Shown: positions 1-8,698, counted from the stretch's first letter. The stretch: DNA of 34,583 bases from an uncultured Sutterella sp. (GCA_900764215.1 CAAFNI010000035.1:1-34583); one strand, 5' to 3'. Translations and numbers: made by a program. Notes: generated by a model from the letters alone, not told the origin.

Positions 1-24
1 ATCAGTGACCAAAAACCGCTAGAA

Positions 25-49
25 GGGGCTTCGACCCCGACAACGGGGT
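25..49. repeat. GC-rich hairpin sequence downstream of the broken glycosyltransferase
   Basis: A six-pair inverted repeat (ACCCCG at 34-39, CGGGGT at 44-49) overlaps a second possible pairing, GGGG at 25-28 with CCCC at 35-38, so two hairpins could compete. On the minus strand the structure is followed after about nine bases by five T (complement of 11-15). It could be a terminator for the truncated gene or the end of an inserted element. The window edge prevents a decision. Confidence 0.35.
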
Positions 50-87
50 AGAGGAAAATATTCGGACAGATTGACCGGTGAACTCAC

Positions 88-435
88 TCACGCTGTACCG
101 TTTTTCGAGAAATTCACGATAATCAAAGCCCATTCGTAGTTGCTTTCCACGAGTTTTTCCCAACATGCCACATGCGAAAGAAAGCACCCTATCTCATTGG
201 GCCACAATGATTTTCTGAAGACGAATTTCTCTGGAGCATCATAAGGAGCCTCTAGATGGGATAGTTCCTCAGCGGTCAATTTACTACCATCTTTACCAGA
301 CATGCGCAGGAAAGAGAGCCCCTGCGACGAAAGCTGTTTTGCAATCGACTCAAATCGCTTTGGAGAGCGATCGAGGTTAATCACCAATCTCAGAATATCA
401 TTCGAGTCAACTACATCATTAAGCATACCAGGCAT
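88..435 (-). pseudogene. Family 25 glycosyltransferase (LPS biosynthesis), 3'-truncated remnant
   Basis: The 115-residue product starts like a GT25 LPS sugar transferase. It has a hydrophobic first strand ending in NLDRSPKR (about residues 22-29), then GCFLSHVACWEKL (about 82-94). In the family the following strand runs into a Leu-Glu-Asp-Asp metal/nucleotide-sugar motif. Here similarity stops right after EWALI, near position 125, and the frame ends about 11 residues later. No other frame continues the family: the overlapping 61-residue frame on the same strand (2-187) has no LEDD motif. Intact members are roughly 230-300 residues, so about two thirds is missing. The start at 435 has a good ribosome site (TAGGAG, eight bases upstream). 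It lies 53 bases downstream of a GT9 gene, consistent with a former LPS core operon. The sequence between 1 and about 125 looks unrelated, so a deletion, rearrangement or insertion is likely. An assembly error is possible. Confidence 0.6.
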
Positions 436-488
436 CCTAAAACTCCTATATGCGTATCAAATCTTCCACTTCCATATCTTGAACAACG

Positions 489-1529
489 TCAAACCACTTT
501 CAACTCTTGCAAAGCACTCCACACTTCTTCCACCGTCAGCGCATTCAGACATTCTGAATGACTGTCCCGACGATTCAGGCAACCCATTGCCCCAAGGCAC
601 TTGCATTGTTTCTTGAGAAGAATAATGTTTCCACGACGTTGCGGCACACCATCATTTCGGCACTCAAAAGGCTCTGTTTGCCCCTTGCCCCACGGCCCCC
701 AGGTTTTCGGGTCACTGGGACCAAAGAGCGTCACGATGGGCACGCCGGTAGAAGAAGCCACGTGAGTCGTCCCTGTATCTGGTCCGACAAAGCCTTTGGA
801 ACGTGCTATCAGTTCAGCCGTCTGTGCAAAACTTAACTTTCCTGCTACGATAATCGCATCTGCATCTTCAAGAACAATTGCTCGAATTGTATCAACTTCC
901 TTTGCATCCCCGCCTCCAGTCAGGACGACCTTCAGTCCTGCAGCATTCAGACGCCGAATGAGTGCCGTCCAGTTGTTTGAAGGCCAAGCCTTGTAGACAA
1001 AGCGCGGCATCACGTGCAACACCACATACGGCACACCCAAACGAACCTCTTCAGGCAACTGCGCATGAGGTTGAGGCACATAAGGACTCTTCGCAGGCTC
1101 TGCACCCGCAGCCACAAGAAGCGAATCAAATTGAAGGATCTTTGGTCCATGAGCTTCCTGTACATGTTTTGTCAAAAGCAACTTCTTCCACCAATTTTGC
1201 TTCGTGAAGCCGGGGGTGAAGCCGATCCTTTCTTTGGCCATGAAAAAACCATAGAGCCCCGGACGAGTACCTGTCTGAGTAATCAAAGCTAGATCGTAGT
1301 CATTCCAATGCGCTGCCATCCAGCGAAACTGCTCCCATTTGCTGGGACGCTCAGGCACCGTAAGAATTTCATCAATCGTCTCAATGCCCTCAAGCACACT
1401 CGCCACAGGGTCAAAAACCAAATAGGTGATATGTGCATCCGGCCATAATTCTCGGATCCTCACGGAAAGCGAGGCGGAAATCAATGCATCGCCAAAATAG
1501 CGAAAATTGACAACCAGTATCTTTTTCAT
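489..1529 (-). CDS. Glycosyltransferase family 9 protein (heptosyltransferase-like)
   Basis: The 346-residue product fits the GT9 family, which transfers ADP-heptose or related sugars to the LPS inner core at the cytoplasmic face of the inner membrane. It begins MKKILVVNFRYFGDALISAS, a typical GT-B N-terminal strand and loop. The C-terminal half carries the family signature GPDTGTTHVASSTGVPIVTLF (about residues 252-272), expected to bind the nucleotide sugar. Near the C-terminus is a Cys-rich segment (QCKCLGAMGC and one further Cys) seen in some WaaQ/RfaQ-like members. The start has an AGAGAG purine tract about seven bases upstream. The gene follows the symporter by 44 bases and precedes the broken GT25 gene by 53 bases on the same strand. 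The exact acceptor and sugar cannot be read from the sequence, so no waa symbol is given. Confidence 0.85.
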   Translation of the reverse strand: MKKILVVNFRYFGDALISASLSVRIRELWPDAHITYLVFDPVASVLEGIETIDEILTVPERPSKWEQFRWMAAHWNDYDLALITQTGTRPGLYGFFMAKERIGFTPGFTKQNWWKKLLLTKHVQEAHGPKILQFDSLLVAAGAEPAKSPYVPQPHAQLPEEVRLGVPYVVLHVMPRFVYKAWPSNNWTALIRRLNAAGLKVVLTGGGDAKEVDTIRAIVLEDADAIIVAGKLSFAQTAELIARSKGFVGPDTGTTHVASSTGVPIVTLFGPSDPKTWGPWGKGQTEPFECRNDGVPQRRGNIILLKKQCKCLGAMGCLNRRDSHSECLNALTVEEVWSALQELKVV

Positions 1530-1573
1530 TCTTTTCTCTCTAAAACTTCAACTGTACATCTGCCGCGTCAAGC

Positions 1574-3079
1574 TCAAACCGGATTCTTGGGATCCAACCC
1601 CGTCAAATTGTCCACGCCGGCCTCTTCCTCCACTGCCAAATTATCTTCAGCACGACTGCCTTCCCAGTAGGAAGCATTGGCAATGCCGAGCTGCTCGGGA
1701 TGAAACACGGGGTTGAGCCCGTCCCTAAGCTGGCGCTCATAGTCCTTGAGCGCAATAAAGGCGGGCTTTTGCAAAAGCATGATGGCAATGAGGTTGAGCC
1801 ACGCCATCGTTCCGACACCGACGTCCGCCATGGTCCAGATGAGCGTCGAGGAATTGATGGCACCGAAAGCCACCGTGCCGATGAAGATGGCCTTGCAGGC
1901 CGACATCAGAACAGGTTTCTTGATGTAGCGGTTGAGATAGGCCATGTTCGTCTCGGCCATATAGTAGTAGCCGAGAATCGTCGTAAAGGCGAAGAAGAAG
2001 ATCGTAATGGCGATGAAGGGACCGCCCCAGCCCGGCATCAATTGATCAATGGCTGCCTGCGTATAGACGGGACCAGCTTCTACGCCCTTGAGACCCTCAT
2101 AAATCATCGATCCGTCGGGTGTCTGCATGTTGTAGCAGCCCGTCATCAGAATCATGAAGCCCGTGGCCGAGCAGACGAAAAGCGTATCGATGTAAACCGA
2201 GAAAGCCTGCACGAGCCCCTGCTTGGCAGGATGCGAAACTGCAGCAGCTGATGAGGCATGAGGACCCGTGCCTTGACCGGCTTCATTGGAATAAATCCCT
2301 CGCTTGACGCCCCAGGCAATCGCCGCACCCAGCATGCCGCCCGTGAGGGAGTCAAAGCCGAAGGCGCTGCTGACGATCAGCTTCATCACGGCCGGAATTT
2401 GCTCCCAATTGACGCCGACGATGATAAGCGCCACGACGATGTAAGCCTGCGCCATGAACGGCACGACCCAGGACGTGAAGGTGGCGATGCGGCGCAGTCC
2501 TCCCACAATCACAAAACACGTGATGGAAGCCACGATGGCCGCCGTCACTTCCGCATCGAGACCAAACGCCTCGTTCCAAGCCAAGGCAATCGAATTGCTC
2601 TGCACGCCTGGGCAGAAAAAGCACGACGCCAGAATCGTGACGATGGCAAACGCCCAAGCGTAGGACTTGAGCTTCAAGCCTCGTTCAATGTAAAAGGCTG
2701 GACCGCCGCGATACTGTCCTTCAATGCGTTCCTTGTAGATCTGACCGAGCGTCGACTCCACAAAAGCGGACGACGCACCAAGAAAGGCCACCACCCACAT
2801 CCAGAAAAGCGCACCGGGGCCGCCGAAGCAGATGGCCGTGGCCACGCCTGCGATGTTGCCTGTGCCGACGCGCCCGGCGAGCGTCAGAGAAAGCGCCTGA
2901 AAGCTTGAGAGCCCGATCTCGTCCTCCTTCTTCTGAAAGAGCAGGCGCCACATCTCAGGGAGCAGGCGAAGCTGGACAAAACGAGACCTGATGGAGAAAA
3001 ACAGGCCGGCGCCCAGACAAAAGGCCACAAGCGCGGGCGACCAAATGACGGCGTTCAGGGTGTGGATGAAGTCTTCCAT
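1574..3079 (-). CDS. Sodium:alanine/glycine symporter (AGCS family)
   Basis: The 501-residue inner-membrane protein is predicted to import alanine or glycine with sodium. The family signature GRVGTGNIAGVATAI is at about residues 69-83, followed by GGPGALFWMW. About ten hydrophobic segments follow, and a conserved stretch with WGVKRGIYSNEAGQGTGP lies mid-protein. The length matches AlsT/YaaJ-type carriers. The C-terminal tail is acidic and soluble. The start at 3079 gives an amphipathic N-terminus typical of the family, but there is no clear Shine-Dalgarno sequence. Upstream is the argH terminator, so the gene is probably transcribed from its own promoter in 3080-3160, where I could not find convincing -35 and -10 boxes. 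No riboswitch is evident. Substrate preference between alanine and glycine is not decidable here. Confidence 0.93.
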   Translation of the reverse strand: MEDFIHTLNAVIWSPALVAFCLGAGLFFSIRSRFVQLRLLPEMWRLLFQKKEDEIGLSSFQALSLTLAGRVGTGNIAGVATAICFGGPGALFWMWVVAFLGASSAFVESTLGQIYKERIEGQYRGGPAFYIERGLKLKSYAWAFAIVTILASCFFCPGVQSNSIALAWNEAFGLDAEVTAAIVASITCFVIVGGLRRIATFTSWVVPFMAQAYIVVALIIVGVNWEQIPAVMKLIVSSAFGFDSLTGGMLGAAIAWGVKRGIYSNEAGQGTGPHASSAAAVSHPAKQGLVQAFSVYIDTLFVCSATGFMILMTGCYNMQTPDGSMIYEGLKGVEAGPVYTQAAIDQLMPGWGGPFIAITIFFFAFTTILGYYYMAETNMAYLNRYIKKPVLMSACKAIFIGTVAFGAINSSTLIWTMADVGVGTMAWLNLIAIMLLQKPAFIALKDYERQLRDGLNPVFHPEQLGIANASYWEGSRAEDNLAVEEEAGVDNLTGLDPKNPV

Positions 3080-3140
3080 GCTGATTTCTTATGCTAATGG
3101 TTGAGGAACACCGGCACCGTCAGGCACCCGTTCCGGGTAT

Positions 3141-3156
3141 GGCGTCGTGCGACGCC
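3141..3156. repeat. Perfect 7-bp inverted repeat between argH and symporter gene
   Basis: GGCGTCG and CGACGCC flank a two-base centre. The repeat sits just beyond the argH terminator hairpin in the direction of minus-strand transcription and about 62 bases before the symporter start. It may be a second weak hairpin or an operator. Nothing else supports either reading. Confidence 0.4.
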
Positions 3157-3161
3157 CAAAG

Positions 3162-3194
3162 AAGCGAAGAGCCCGACATTCGGGCTCTTCGCTT
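3162..3194 (-). terminator. Intrinsic terminator after argH
   Basis: A 14-pair perfect stem (AAGCGAAGAGCCCG at 3162-3175 with its complement at 3181-3194) has a five-base loop. Read on the minus strand it ends in CTTCTTTGGG, a short T-rich tail. It is 55 bases past the argH stop codon. The stem is strong and the tail modest. Confidence 0.7.
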
Positions 3195-3249
3195 GGCGGA
3201 TGCCTTGGACTAAAACCCGGTCAGTCCTGCGGCATCCCTGCGTTCAGAC

Positions 3250-4686
3250 TCAGGCGGTCTTGGCGGCACGGTCGGCGATGATCGCCTCCCAGCGTTCGAC
3301 CTGCTTGGCAACCTGAGCGGGCGCCGTGCCGCCGAGATGGTTGCGGGCGTTGACGGAGCCTTCAAGCTTGAGCACTTCGTAGACGTCCTCCTCAATGGCC
3401 GGGCTGAAGCTCTTGAGCACGTCGAGCGGAAGATCTTCAAGACCGCAGCCGCGTTCAGAAGCTGCGCGCACCGTCTGGCCGACGATGTCGTGAGCCGTGC
3501 GGAACGGCGTGCCGTGACGAACGAGGTAGTCGGCAAGGTCGGTGGCCGTCGGATAACCGGCCTGAGCGGCGTGGTGCATGGCATCGGCCTGAGGGTCAAC
3601 GCCGGCCATCATGTCGCAGAAGGCGCGAAGCGTGTCCTTGACCGTATCGATCGCGTCGAAGACCGGTTCCTTGTCTTCCTGGAAGTCCTTGTTGTAGGCG
3701 AGCGGCGTACCCTTCATGAGGGTGAGCATGGCGATGAGATCGCCATAAACGCGACCGGCCTTGCCGCGGGCCGTTTCCGGAACGTCCGGATTCTTCTTCT
3801 GGGGCATGATCGAGCTGCCCGTCGTGAAGCGGTCAGGAAGCTTGATGAAGGCGAAGCGCTGGCTCATCCAGATCACGAGTTCTTCGGAGAGACGCGAGAT
3901 GTGCATCATCAGGACGGCGGCTGCGGAGCAGAACTCGATGGCGAAGTCGCGGTCGGACACGGCGTCGAGCGAATTCTGGGCAACGGCTTCAAAGCCAAGC
4001 AGGCTCGCGGAGTACTCGCGATCGATCGGATAGGTCGTGCCGGCCAGCGCGGCTGCACCGAGCGGGCTACGGTTGACGCGGCGACGAAGGTCAAGCATGC
4101 GCTCACGGTCACGTTCGAACATTTCGACATAAGCAAGCATATGGTGGCCGAATGTCACGGGCTGGGCAACCTGCATGTGCGTGAAGCCCGGCATGATGAG
4201 GCCGGCATGCTGCTTGGCCTGGTGCACCATCACTTCCTGAAGATGTTCGAGGCGTTCGACGATCACGTCGATTTCGCTGCGCAGATAGAGGCGAATGTCG
4301 GTGGCCACCTGGTCGTTGCGGGAACGGCCGGTGTGCAGGCGCTTGCCGGCGTCGCCGATGAGGGCCGTCAGGCGTGCTTCGATGTTGAGATGCACGTCTT
4401 CGAGTTCGAGCTGCCATTCAAAGGCGCCGGAGGTGATTTCCTCGCGGATCTGAGCCATGCCGCGGCGAATGTCGGCAAGGTCCTGTTCGGTGATCACGCC
4501 AACCTTGGCGAGCATGGCCGCATGAGCCAGCGAGCCGTCGATGTCGGCCATGGCCATGCGCTTGTCAAAGTCGACGCTGGCCGTATAGCGAAGCACAAAA
4601 GCGTCCACGGGCTCCGAGAATCGGCCCGACCAGGCCTTCTTCTTAGCATGCAGCGGATCGTTGGAGTTGTCGTGTTCTTGCGTCAT
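3250..4686 (-). CDS. argH: Argininosuccinate lyase
   Basis: The enzyme splits argininosuccinate into arginine and fumarate, the last step of arginine synthesis, in the cytoplasm. The product is 478 residues against about 457-470 in the family. The fumarase/aspartase-superfamily signature GSSIMPQKKNP is at residues 290-300 and contains the mobile catalytic-serine loop. HTGRSRNDQVATD at about 118-130 and the histidine of GFTHMQ near 170 are the other conserved blocks. The N-terminal 17 residues are a variable extension. The start at 4686 is preceded by AAAGGGA about seven bases upstream, a good ribosome site. The gene looks monocistronic: a candidate -10 lies upstream and a strong hairpin follows. 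No other arg genes are in the window. Confidence 0.97.
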   Translation of the reverse strand: MTQEHDNSNDPLHAKKKAWSGRFSEPVDAFVLRYTASVDFDKRMAMADIDGSLAHAAMLAKVGVITEQDLADIRRGMAQIREEITSGAFEWQLELEDVHLNIEARLTALIGDAGKRLHTGRSRNDQVATDIRLYLRSEIDVIVERLEHLQEVMVHQAKQHAGLIMPGFTHMQVAQPVTFGHHMLAYVEMFERDRERMLDLRRRVNRSPLGAAALAGTTYPIDREYSASLLGFEAVAQNSLDAVSDRDFAIEFCSAAAVLMMHISRLSEELVIWMSQRFAFIKLPDRFTTGSSIMPQKKNPDVPETARGKAGRVYGDLIAMLTLMKGTPLAYNKDFQEDKEPVFDAIDTVKDTLRAFCDMMAGVDPQADAMHHAAQAGYPTATDLADYLVRHGTPFRTAHDIVGQTVRAASERGCGLEDLPLDVLKSFSPAIEEDVYEVLKLEGSVNARNHLGGTAPAQVAKQVERWEAIIADRAAKTA

Positions 4687-4734
4687 TATTTGTCCCTTTT
4701 TCCTATAAAAAGAGGAGAGAGTCTCCTACGGCTC

Positions 4735-4740
4735 ATTGTA
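4735..4740 (-). promoter_or_regulatory. Candidate -10 box of argH promoter
   Basis: On the minus strand TACAAT lies 48 bases before the argH start codon. No good -35 hexamer is found 16-18 bases upstream (the best is TGTGCG). No ArgR-type palindrome is apparent. Assigned only from the -10 match and position. Confidence 0.3.
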
Positions 4741-4870
4741 CCTTTTTCACTGATGCCGCACACTGCCGCGCAACGGCGCCAGAGCATCCGAGAGCGCCTC
4801 TCCATCGACCGCGCATCCCCTCTCGCGAGGTTTCCTTTTTTTTGCGGCTCGCCCGCCTGTTGATTGCCTG

Positions 4871-4898
4871 TTGCATTTTTTCGAATTTCGTGTAAAAT
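4871..4898 (+). promoter_or_regulatory. Promoter of the tRNA Pro-Arg-His cluster
   Basis: TTGCAT (4871-4876) and TAAAAT (4893-4898) are separated by 16 bases. The tRNA-Pro gene starts 12 bases after the -10 box, so the transcript begins only a few bases ahead of the mature tRNA. Confidence 0.65.
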
Positions 4899-4910
4899 TC
4901 GATTCCTACC

Positions 4911-4987
4911 CGGGGTGTAGCGCAGTCTGGTAGCGCGCCTGCTTTGGGAGCAGGATGTCGGGAGTTCGAATCTCTTCACCCCGACCA
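4911..4987 (+). tRNA. tRNA-Pro (anticodon TGG)
   Basis: The 77-base gene folds as a complete cloverleaf. The acceptor CGGGGTG pairs with CACCCCG, the anticodon stem is CCTGC/GCAGG around loop TTTGGGA, and the T loop is TTCGAAT. The 3' CCA is encoded. It is the first gene of a three-tRNA transcription unit. Confidence 0.97.
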
Positions 4988-5017
4988 ATTTCCAGCCCAG
5001 TTGAACACCCGGTCGAT

Positions 5018-5094
5018 CTGCCCGTAGCTCAGTTGGATAGAGCACCTGCCTTCTAAGCAGGTGGTCGCAGGTTCGATCCCTGCCGGGCAGGCCA
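5018..5094 (+). tRNA. tRNA-Arg (anticodon TCT)
   Basis: The acceptor CTGCCCG pairs with CGGGCAG, followed by discriminator G and an encoded CCA. The D arm is AGCTCAGTTGGATAGAGC, the anticodon loop is CTTCTAA, and the T arm contains GGTTCGATCC. It lies 30 bases after tRNA-Pro and decodes AGA/AGG, rare codons in a GC-rich genome. Confidence 0.97.
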
Positions 5095-5109
5095 CAAAAT
5101 TCGAATTCT

Positions 5110-5186
5110 GGTGGGAATAGCTCAGTTGGTAGAGTCCCGGATTGTGATTCCGGTTGTCGTGGGTTCGAGTCCCATTTCCCACCCCA
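5110..5186 (+). tRNA. tRNA-His (anticodon GTG)
   Basis: The acceptor stem GTGGGAA pairs with TTCCCAC. The extra G at 5110 can pair with discriminator C, as is characteristic of histidine tRNAs, so the gene is drawn from 5110. The anticodon loop TTGTGAT lies in stem CCGGA/TCCGG. CCA is encoded. It is the last gene of the cluster, 15 bases after tRNA-Arg. Confidence 0.97.
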
Positions 5187-5190
5187 GAAC

Positions 5191-5224
5191 AAATCCCGCA
5201 CGGCTTGCGCCGTGCGGGATTTTT
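5191..5224 (+). terminator. Terminator after tRNA cluster, possibly bidirectional
   Basis: A 14-pair perfect stem (AAATCCCGCACGGC and its complement) with a TTGC loop is followed by T residues to 5224. On the minus strand the same stem ends in a run of T (the A residues at 5191-5193). The dnaE stop is only about 12 bases away, so it may also end dnaE transcription. Confidence 0.88.
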
Positions 5225-5235
5225 CATTTCCGCCG

Positions 5236-8200
5236 TCAGTATTCGATTTCCGTCCGCGAGACTTCGCCGCTGTTGCGAAGCTCCATGCGAAGCTCGTCCA
5301 CGTTGCCGACCGTAAAGGGCAGATACATGCGGCCGCTTGCCTTTTTGGTGCGAATGTCGAGCGCCACCGTCACGCCGGTCTCGCGCTCCGCCCTCTTCAG
5401 AATGTCTTCGATGCGCTTGACGTCGTGCTTGACGCGCCCGTCGACCTCCACGCGCAGACAAGATGCCGCCGTGGAGCGGAATTCATCGAGCGACATGGCG
5501 TTCTCGACATTGACCGAGACGCGCTTGCTGAATTCGTCGTAGCGCACGCGCCCCTCGACGCAGACGACGTCGTCCACGGCAAACTTGTTCCTGAGTCGCT
5601 CCCACGCTTCCGAGAAGCAGACCACTTCCATCACGGCCGTGCCGTCGTCGAGCTGCACCGCGCCCATGCGGCCGCGCTTTCCCTGAATGACGCGGATGTT
5701 CGTGACGACGCCGGCGAGCTTCACGTTGTCGCGACTCGGCTGAATCTGCTCGAGCGTCATGGACGTATAGTGAGCAACTTCCGCCTGATAAAGGTCAAAG
5801 GGATGCCCGGAGAGCCAGAAGCCGAGCGAGCCTTTTTCCTCCTTAAGCTTGCGTCGCTCGGACCAGGACGGCGCATCCACCCAGTTGACGATGCGCTTCA
5901 CCTGCACGTCGTCGGCAAACAGACTGTTCTGGCCTTCACTTGCAGCCACGGCCTGCCCGGCCGTCATGGCCTGCGCGACGTTGCCGTGCAGGAAACCACG
6001 GTCCGGATTGAGCGAATCGAAGGCGCCCACGCGAATGAGACCCTCGAGATTGCGCGCATTCAATCCCGTGACGCGTGCCGTCACGTCGAACAAATCGGTA
6101 AAAGGCCCATCCTTGATGCGCGTCGCCATCATGTCTTCAACCTGCTGGCGACCGAGTCCCTTGACGCCGCCCAGACCGAAGCGGATGTGCTTTTCGTCAG
6201 GCGCCGTAAAGAACCAGTCCGACAAGTTGATGTCGGGCGGCAGAATTTCAATGCCGTTCGCACGGGCATCATCGAGCAGCGCCTTCATCTTGTCGCCCTG
6301 ATCCATCACCATGCAGAGGTTGGCAGCCATGAAGCAGGACGTGAAGTGCGTCTTGAGGTATGCCGTCTGGTAGGCCACATAGGAGTAGGCCGCCGCATGC
6401 GACTTGTTGAAGCCGTAGCCCGCGAACTTTTCCATCAGGTTGAAGATCTCGGTTGCCACCGACTCCTTCACGCCGCGCTCGCCGGCGCCCTTCACGAAGA
6501 CCGCTCGCTGGCGCTTCATCTCCTCCACGTTCTTCTTGCCCATGGCGCGGCGCAGAAGGTCTGCGCCGCCCAGCGAATAGCCGCCCACCACCTGGGCCAC
6601 GCGCATCACCTGTTCCTGATACACCATGATGCCGTACGTTTCGGAGAGCACGGGCTCCATGCGCTCGTCCAGATACTCCACCTTTTCGCGGCCGAACTTT
6701 CGTGCGATGAAGGACGGAATCAGATCCATCGGCCCCGGGCGATAAAGCGCATTCAAAGCCACAAGGTCTTCCAGACGGTCCGGTCGCGCCTGACGAAGAA
6801 GCTGGCGCATCCCTTCCGATTCAAACTGGAAGACAGCGGCCGTATTGGCGTTCTGAAAGCACCGGTAGGTTTCCTCGTCGGTAACGGGAATGCGCTCAAG
6901 CTCAAATGCCTTTTCAGGGTAGAGCTTGTCGATGTATTCCTTGCACTTGGCAAGAATGGACAGCGTGGTAAGCCCCAGAAAGTCGAACTTCACGAGACCG
7001 ACGTTTTCCACGTCCTTCTTGTCGAACTGGCTGATCGTGTTTTCGGGCGCGCCGTCAGAGTTGTAGAGCGGGCAAAAGTCCGTCAGGGCGCCCGGCGCTA
7101 TCAGCACGCCCCCGGCATGCATGCCCAGATTGCGCGTGATGCCTTCGAGCCCCTTGGCCACGCGCATGAGCTCCTGATATTCCTCGTCGCCCTCGATCGC
7201 CTCTCGGAATTCAGGCACCTCCTTGATGGCATCGTCGAGCGTGACGTTTTTGCCCGGCTGCATCGGAATGAGCTTGGCCAGGCGGTCGGCCTTCATGAAG
7301 GGAATGTTGAGAACGCGAGCCACGTCTCGCACGACGGCCTTGGCGCCGAGCGTGCCGAAGGTGGCGATCTGGCTCACGGCGTCTGCGCCGTACGTCTCCT
7401 TCACGTACTCAATCGTGCGGTCGCGATTGTACTGGCAAAAGTCCACATCGAAGTCGGGCATGGACACGCGCTCAGGATTGAGGAAGCGTTCGAAGAGGAG
7501 GTCGAACTTGAGCGGATCAAGGTCCGTGATGCCGAGCGAATACGCGACGAGCGAACCGGCGCCCGAGCCTCGCCCCGGCCCCACGGGCACGCCGTGCGTC
7601 TTCGACCAATTGATGAAGTCCTGAACGATGAGGAAGTAGCCCGGGAACTGCATCTTTTTGATGATGCCGAGCTCATAGTCGAGACGCTCAACATATTCCG
7701 GACGCTTTGCATCCCTCACCTTTTCATCCGCATAGAGAAAGGCAAGTCGCTTTTCGAGCCCCTCGCGAGAGAGATGATCCATGTAGTCGTCCAGACTCAT
7801 GCCGTCGGGCGTCGGAAAGAGCGGCAGCTGAGGCTTGGAGAGCACGCCGTCAAGATTGCAGCGCTTTGCGATGATGACGGAGTTGGCGAGCGCGCTCGGA
7901 ATATCCTTGAAGAGCTCGCACATCTGCTCCTCGCTCTTGAGGTACTGCTCTCGCGTATAGCTCTTGTCGCGACGAGGGTCGGTGATCGTAAAGCCGCCCG
8001 CGATGCAGCAGCGCACCTCGTGCGCCTCAAAGTCCTGGGGTTCAAGGAATTGAACCGGATGCGTCGCGACCACCGGCACGTCGAAGGTGGCGGCAACCGT
8101 CACGAGAAAAGCGTTCTGGCTTTCATCCTTCTGCCGATCCGCACGCTGAAGTTCAATATAGAGGCGATTGGGAAAAAGCCTCTTCCAGCGGTTGACGATG

Positions 8201-8664
8201 CCGCCCGCCTGGCGTTCGCTGCCCGTGTCGATGAGCTGAGAAAGACGCCCCTTGGGGCCGCCCGTGAGCGCGATGAGCCCGTCCGTCGCACCGGGCGCGT
8301 CAAGCCATTCGTCACAGATCTGGCCGCGGTACGGATCCTCTCCCTCCAGAAAAGCCTTTGTCAGCAGAACACAAAGGGAGTGGTAGCCCGTATGGTTCAT
8401 GCAGTAGAAGGTCATCCGGAACGGATTGTCCGGGAACTTGTTGTTTTTGATCTTGACGTCGCAGCCGAGAATGGGCTTCAGACCTGCGGAGAGCGCATGC
8501 GTATAAAAGCGCAGGCCGCCGAAGACGTTCATCAGGTCCGTAATGCCGAGCGCCACGCCGCCCATTGCAAGCGTTTTGTGAATGACGGGATCGATGCGCA
8601 CGAGTCCGTCCGTGACGGAGTACTCGGAATGGAAGCGAAGATGGACGAAACGGGGCTCAGTCAT
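5236..8664 (-). CDS. dnaE: DNA polymerase III alpha subunit
   Basis: This is the replicative polymerase catalytic subunit. The product is 1142 residues, close to the 1160 of the E. coli protein. An N-terminal PHP domain starts at VHLRFHSEYSVTDGL (about 7-21). The polymerase palm carries GPGRGSGAGSLVAYSLGI (362-379), the catalytic pair in SMPDFDVDF (Asp404, Asp406) and a third aspartate in KFDFLGL (Asp561), matching E. coli Asp401, 403 and 555. An OB-fold region follows near the C-terminus (VKLAGVVTNIRVIQGKRGRM). The start at 8664 gives the family N-terminus, although no strong Shine-Dalgarno precedes it. It lies 34 bases downstream of apbE on the same strand, so co-transcription is possible. 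The protein appears intact. No epsilon (dnaQ) gene is in the window. Confidence 0.98.
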   Translation of the reverse strand: MTEPRFVHLRFHSEYSVTDGLVRIDPVIHKTLAMGGVALGITDLMNVFGGLRFYTHALSAGLKPILGCDVKIKNNKFPDNPFRMTFYCMNHTGYHSLCVLLTKAFLEGEDPYRGQICDEWLDAPGATDGLIALTGGPKGRLSQLIDTGSERQAGGIVNRWKRLFPNRLYIELQRADRQKDESQNAFLVTVAATFDVPVVATHPVQFLEPQDFEAHEVRCCIAGGFTITDPRRDKSYTREQYLKSEEQMCELFKDIPSALANSVIIAKRCNLDGVLSKPQLPLFPTPDGMSLDDYMDHLSREGLEKRLAFLYADEKVRDAKRPEYVERLDYELGIIKKMQFPGYFLIVQDFINWSKTHGVPVGPGRGSGAGSLVAYSLGITDLDPLKFDLLFERFLNPERVSMPDFDVDFCQYNRDRTIEYVKETYGADAVSQIATFGTLGAKAVVRDVARVLNIPFMKADRLAKLIPMQPGKNVTLDDAIKEVPEFREAIEGDEEYQELMRVAKGLEGITRNLGMHAGGVLIAPGALTDFCPLYNSDGAPENTISQFDKKDVENVGLVKFDFLGLTTLSILAKCKEYIDKLYPEKAFELERIPVTDEETYRCFQNANTAAVFQFESEGMRQLLRQARPDRLEDLVALNALYRPGPMDLIPSFIARKFGREKVEYLDERMEPVLSETYGIMVYQEQVMRVAQVVGGYSLGGADLLRRAMGKKNVEEMKRQRAVFVKGAGERGVKESVATEIFNLMEKFAGYGFNKSHAAAYSYVAYQTAYLKTHFTSCFMAANLCMVMDQGDKMKALLDDARANGIEILPPDINLSDWFFTAPDEKHIRFGLGGVKGLGRQQVEDMMATRIKDGPFTDLFDVTARVTGLNARNLEGLIRVGAFDSLNPDRGFLHGNVAQAMTAGQAVAASEGQNSLFADDVQVKRIVNWVDAPSWSERRKLKEEKGSLGFWLSGHPFDLYQAEVAHYTSMTLEQIQPSRDNVKLAGVVTNIRVIQGKRGRMGAVQLDDGTAVMEVVCFSEAWERLRNKFAVDDVVCVEGRVRYDEFSKRVSVNVENAMSLDEFRSTAASCLRVEVDGRVKHDVKRIEDILKRAERETGVTVALDIRTKKASGRMYLPFTVGNVDELRMELRNSGEVSRTEIEY

Positions 8665-8698
8665 GACCGAAACAATGCTCTTTGCGGGTTTGGATGAG

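Noticed and set aside
2..187. A 61-residue frame near the left edge as a separate gene
   Set aside because: Its first part is the GT25 gene read in another frame and the rest has no recognisable family. It may only reflect the breakpoint.
3337..4863. A 508-codon plus-strand frame opposite argH
   Set aside because: Shadow of argH. The end runs into the region before the tRNA cluster with no family similarity.
5212..8697. A 1161-codon open frame on the plus strand opposite dnaE
   Set aside because: It mirrors dnaE codon for codon in a GC-rich gene, its translation is low-complexity and rich in His, Arg and Ala, and it resembles no family. dnaE is certain on the other strand.
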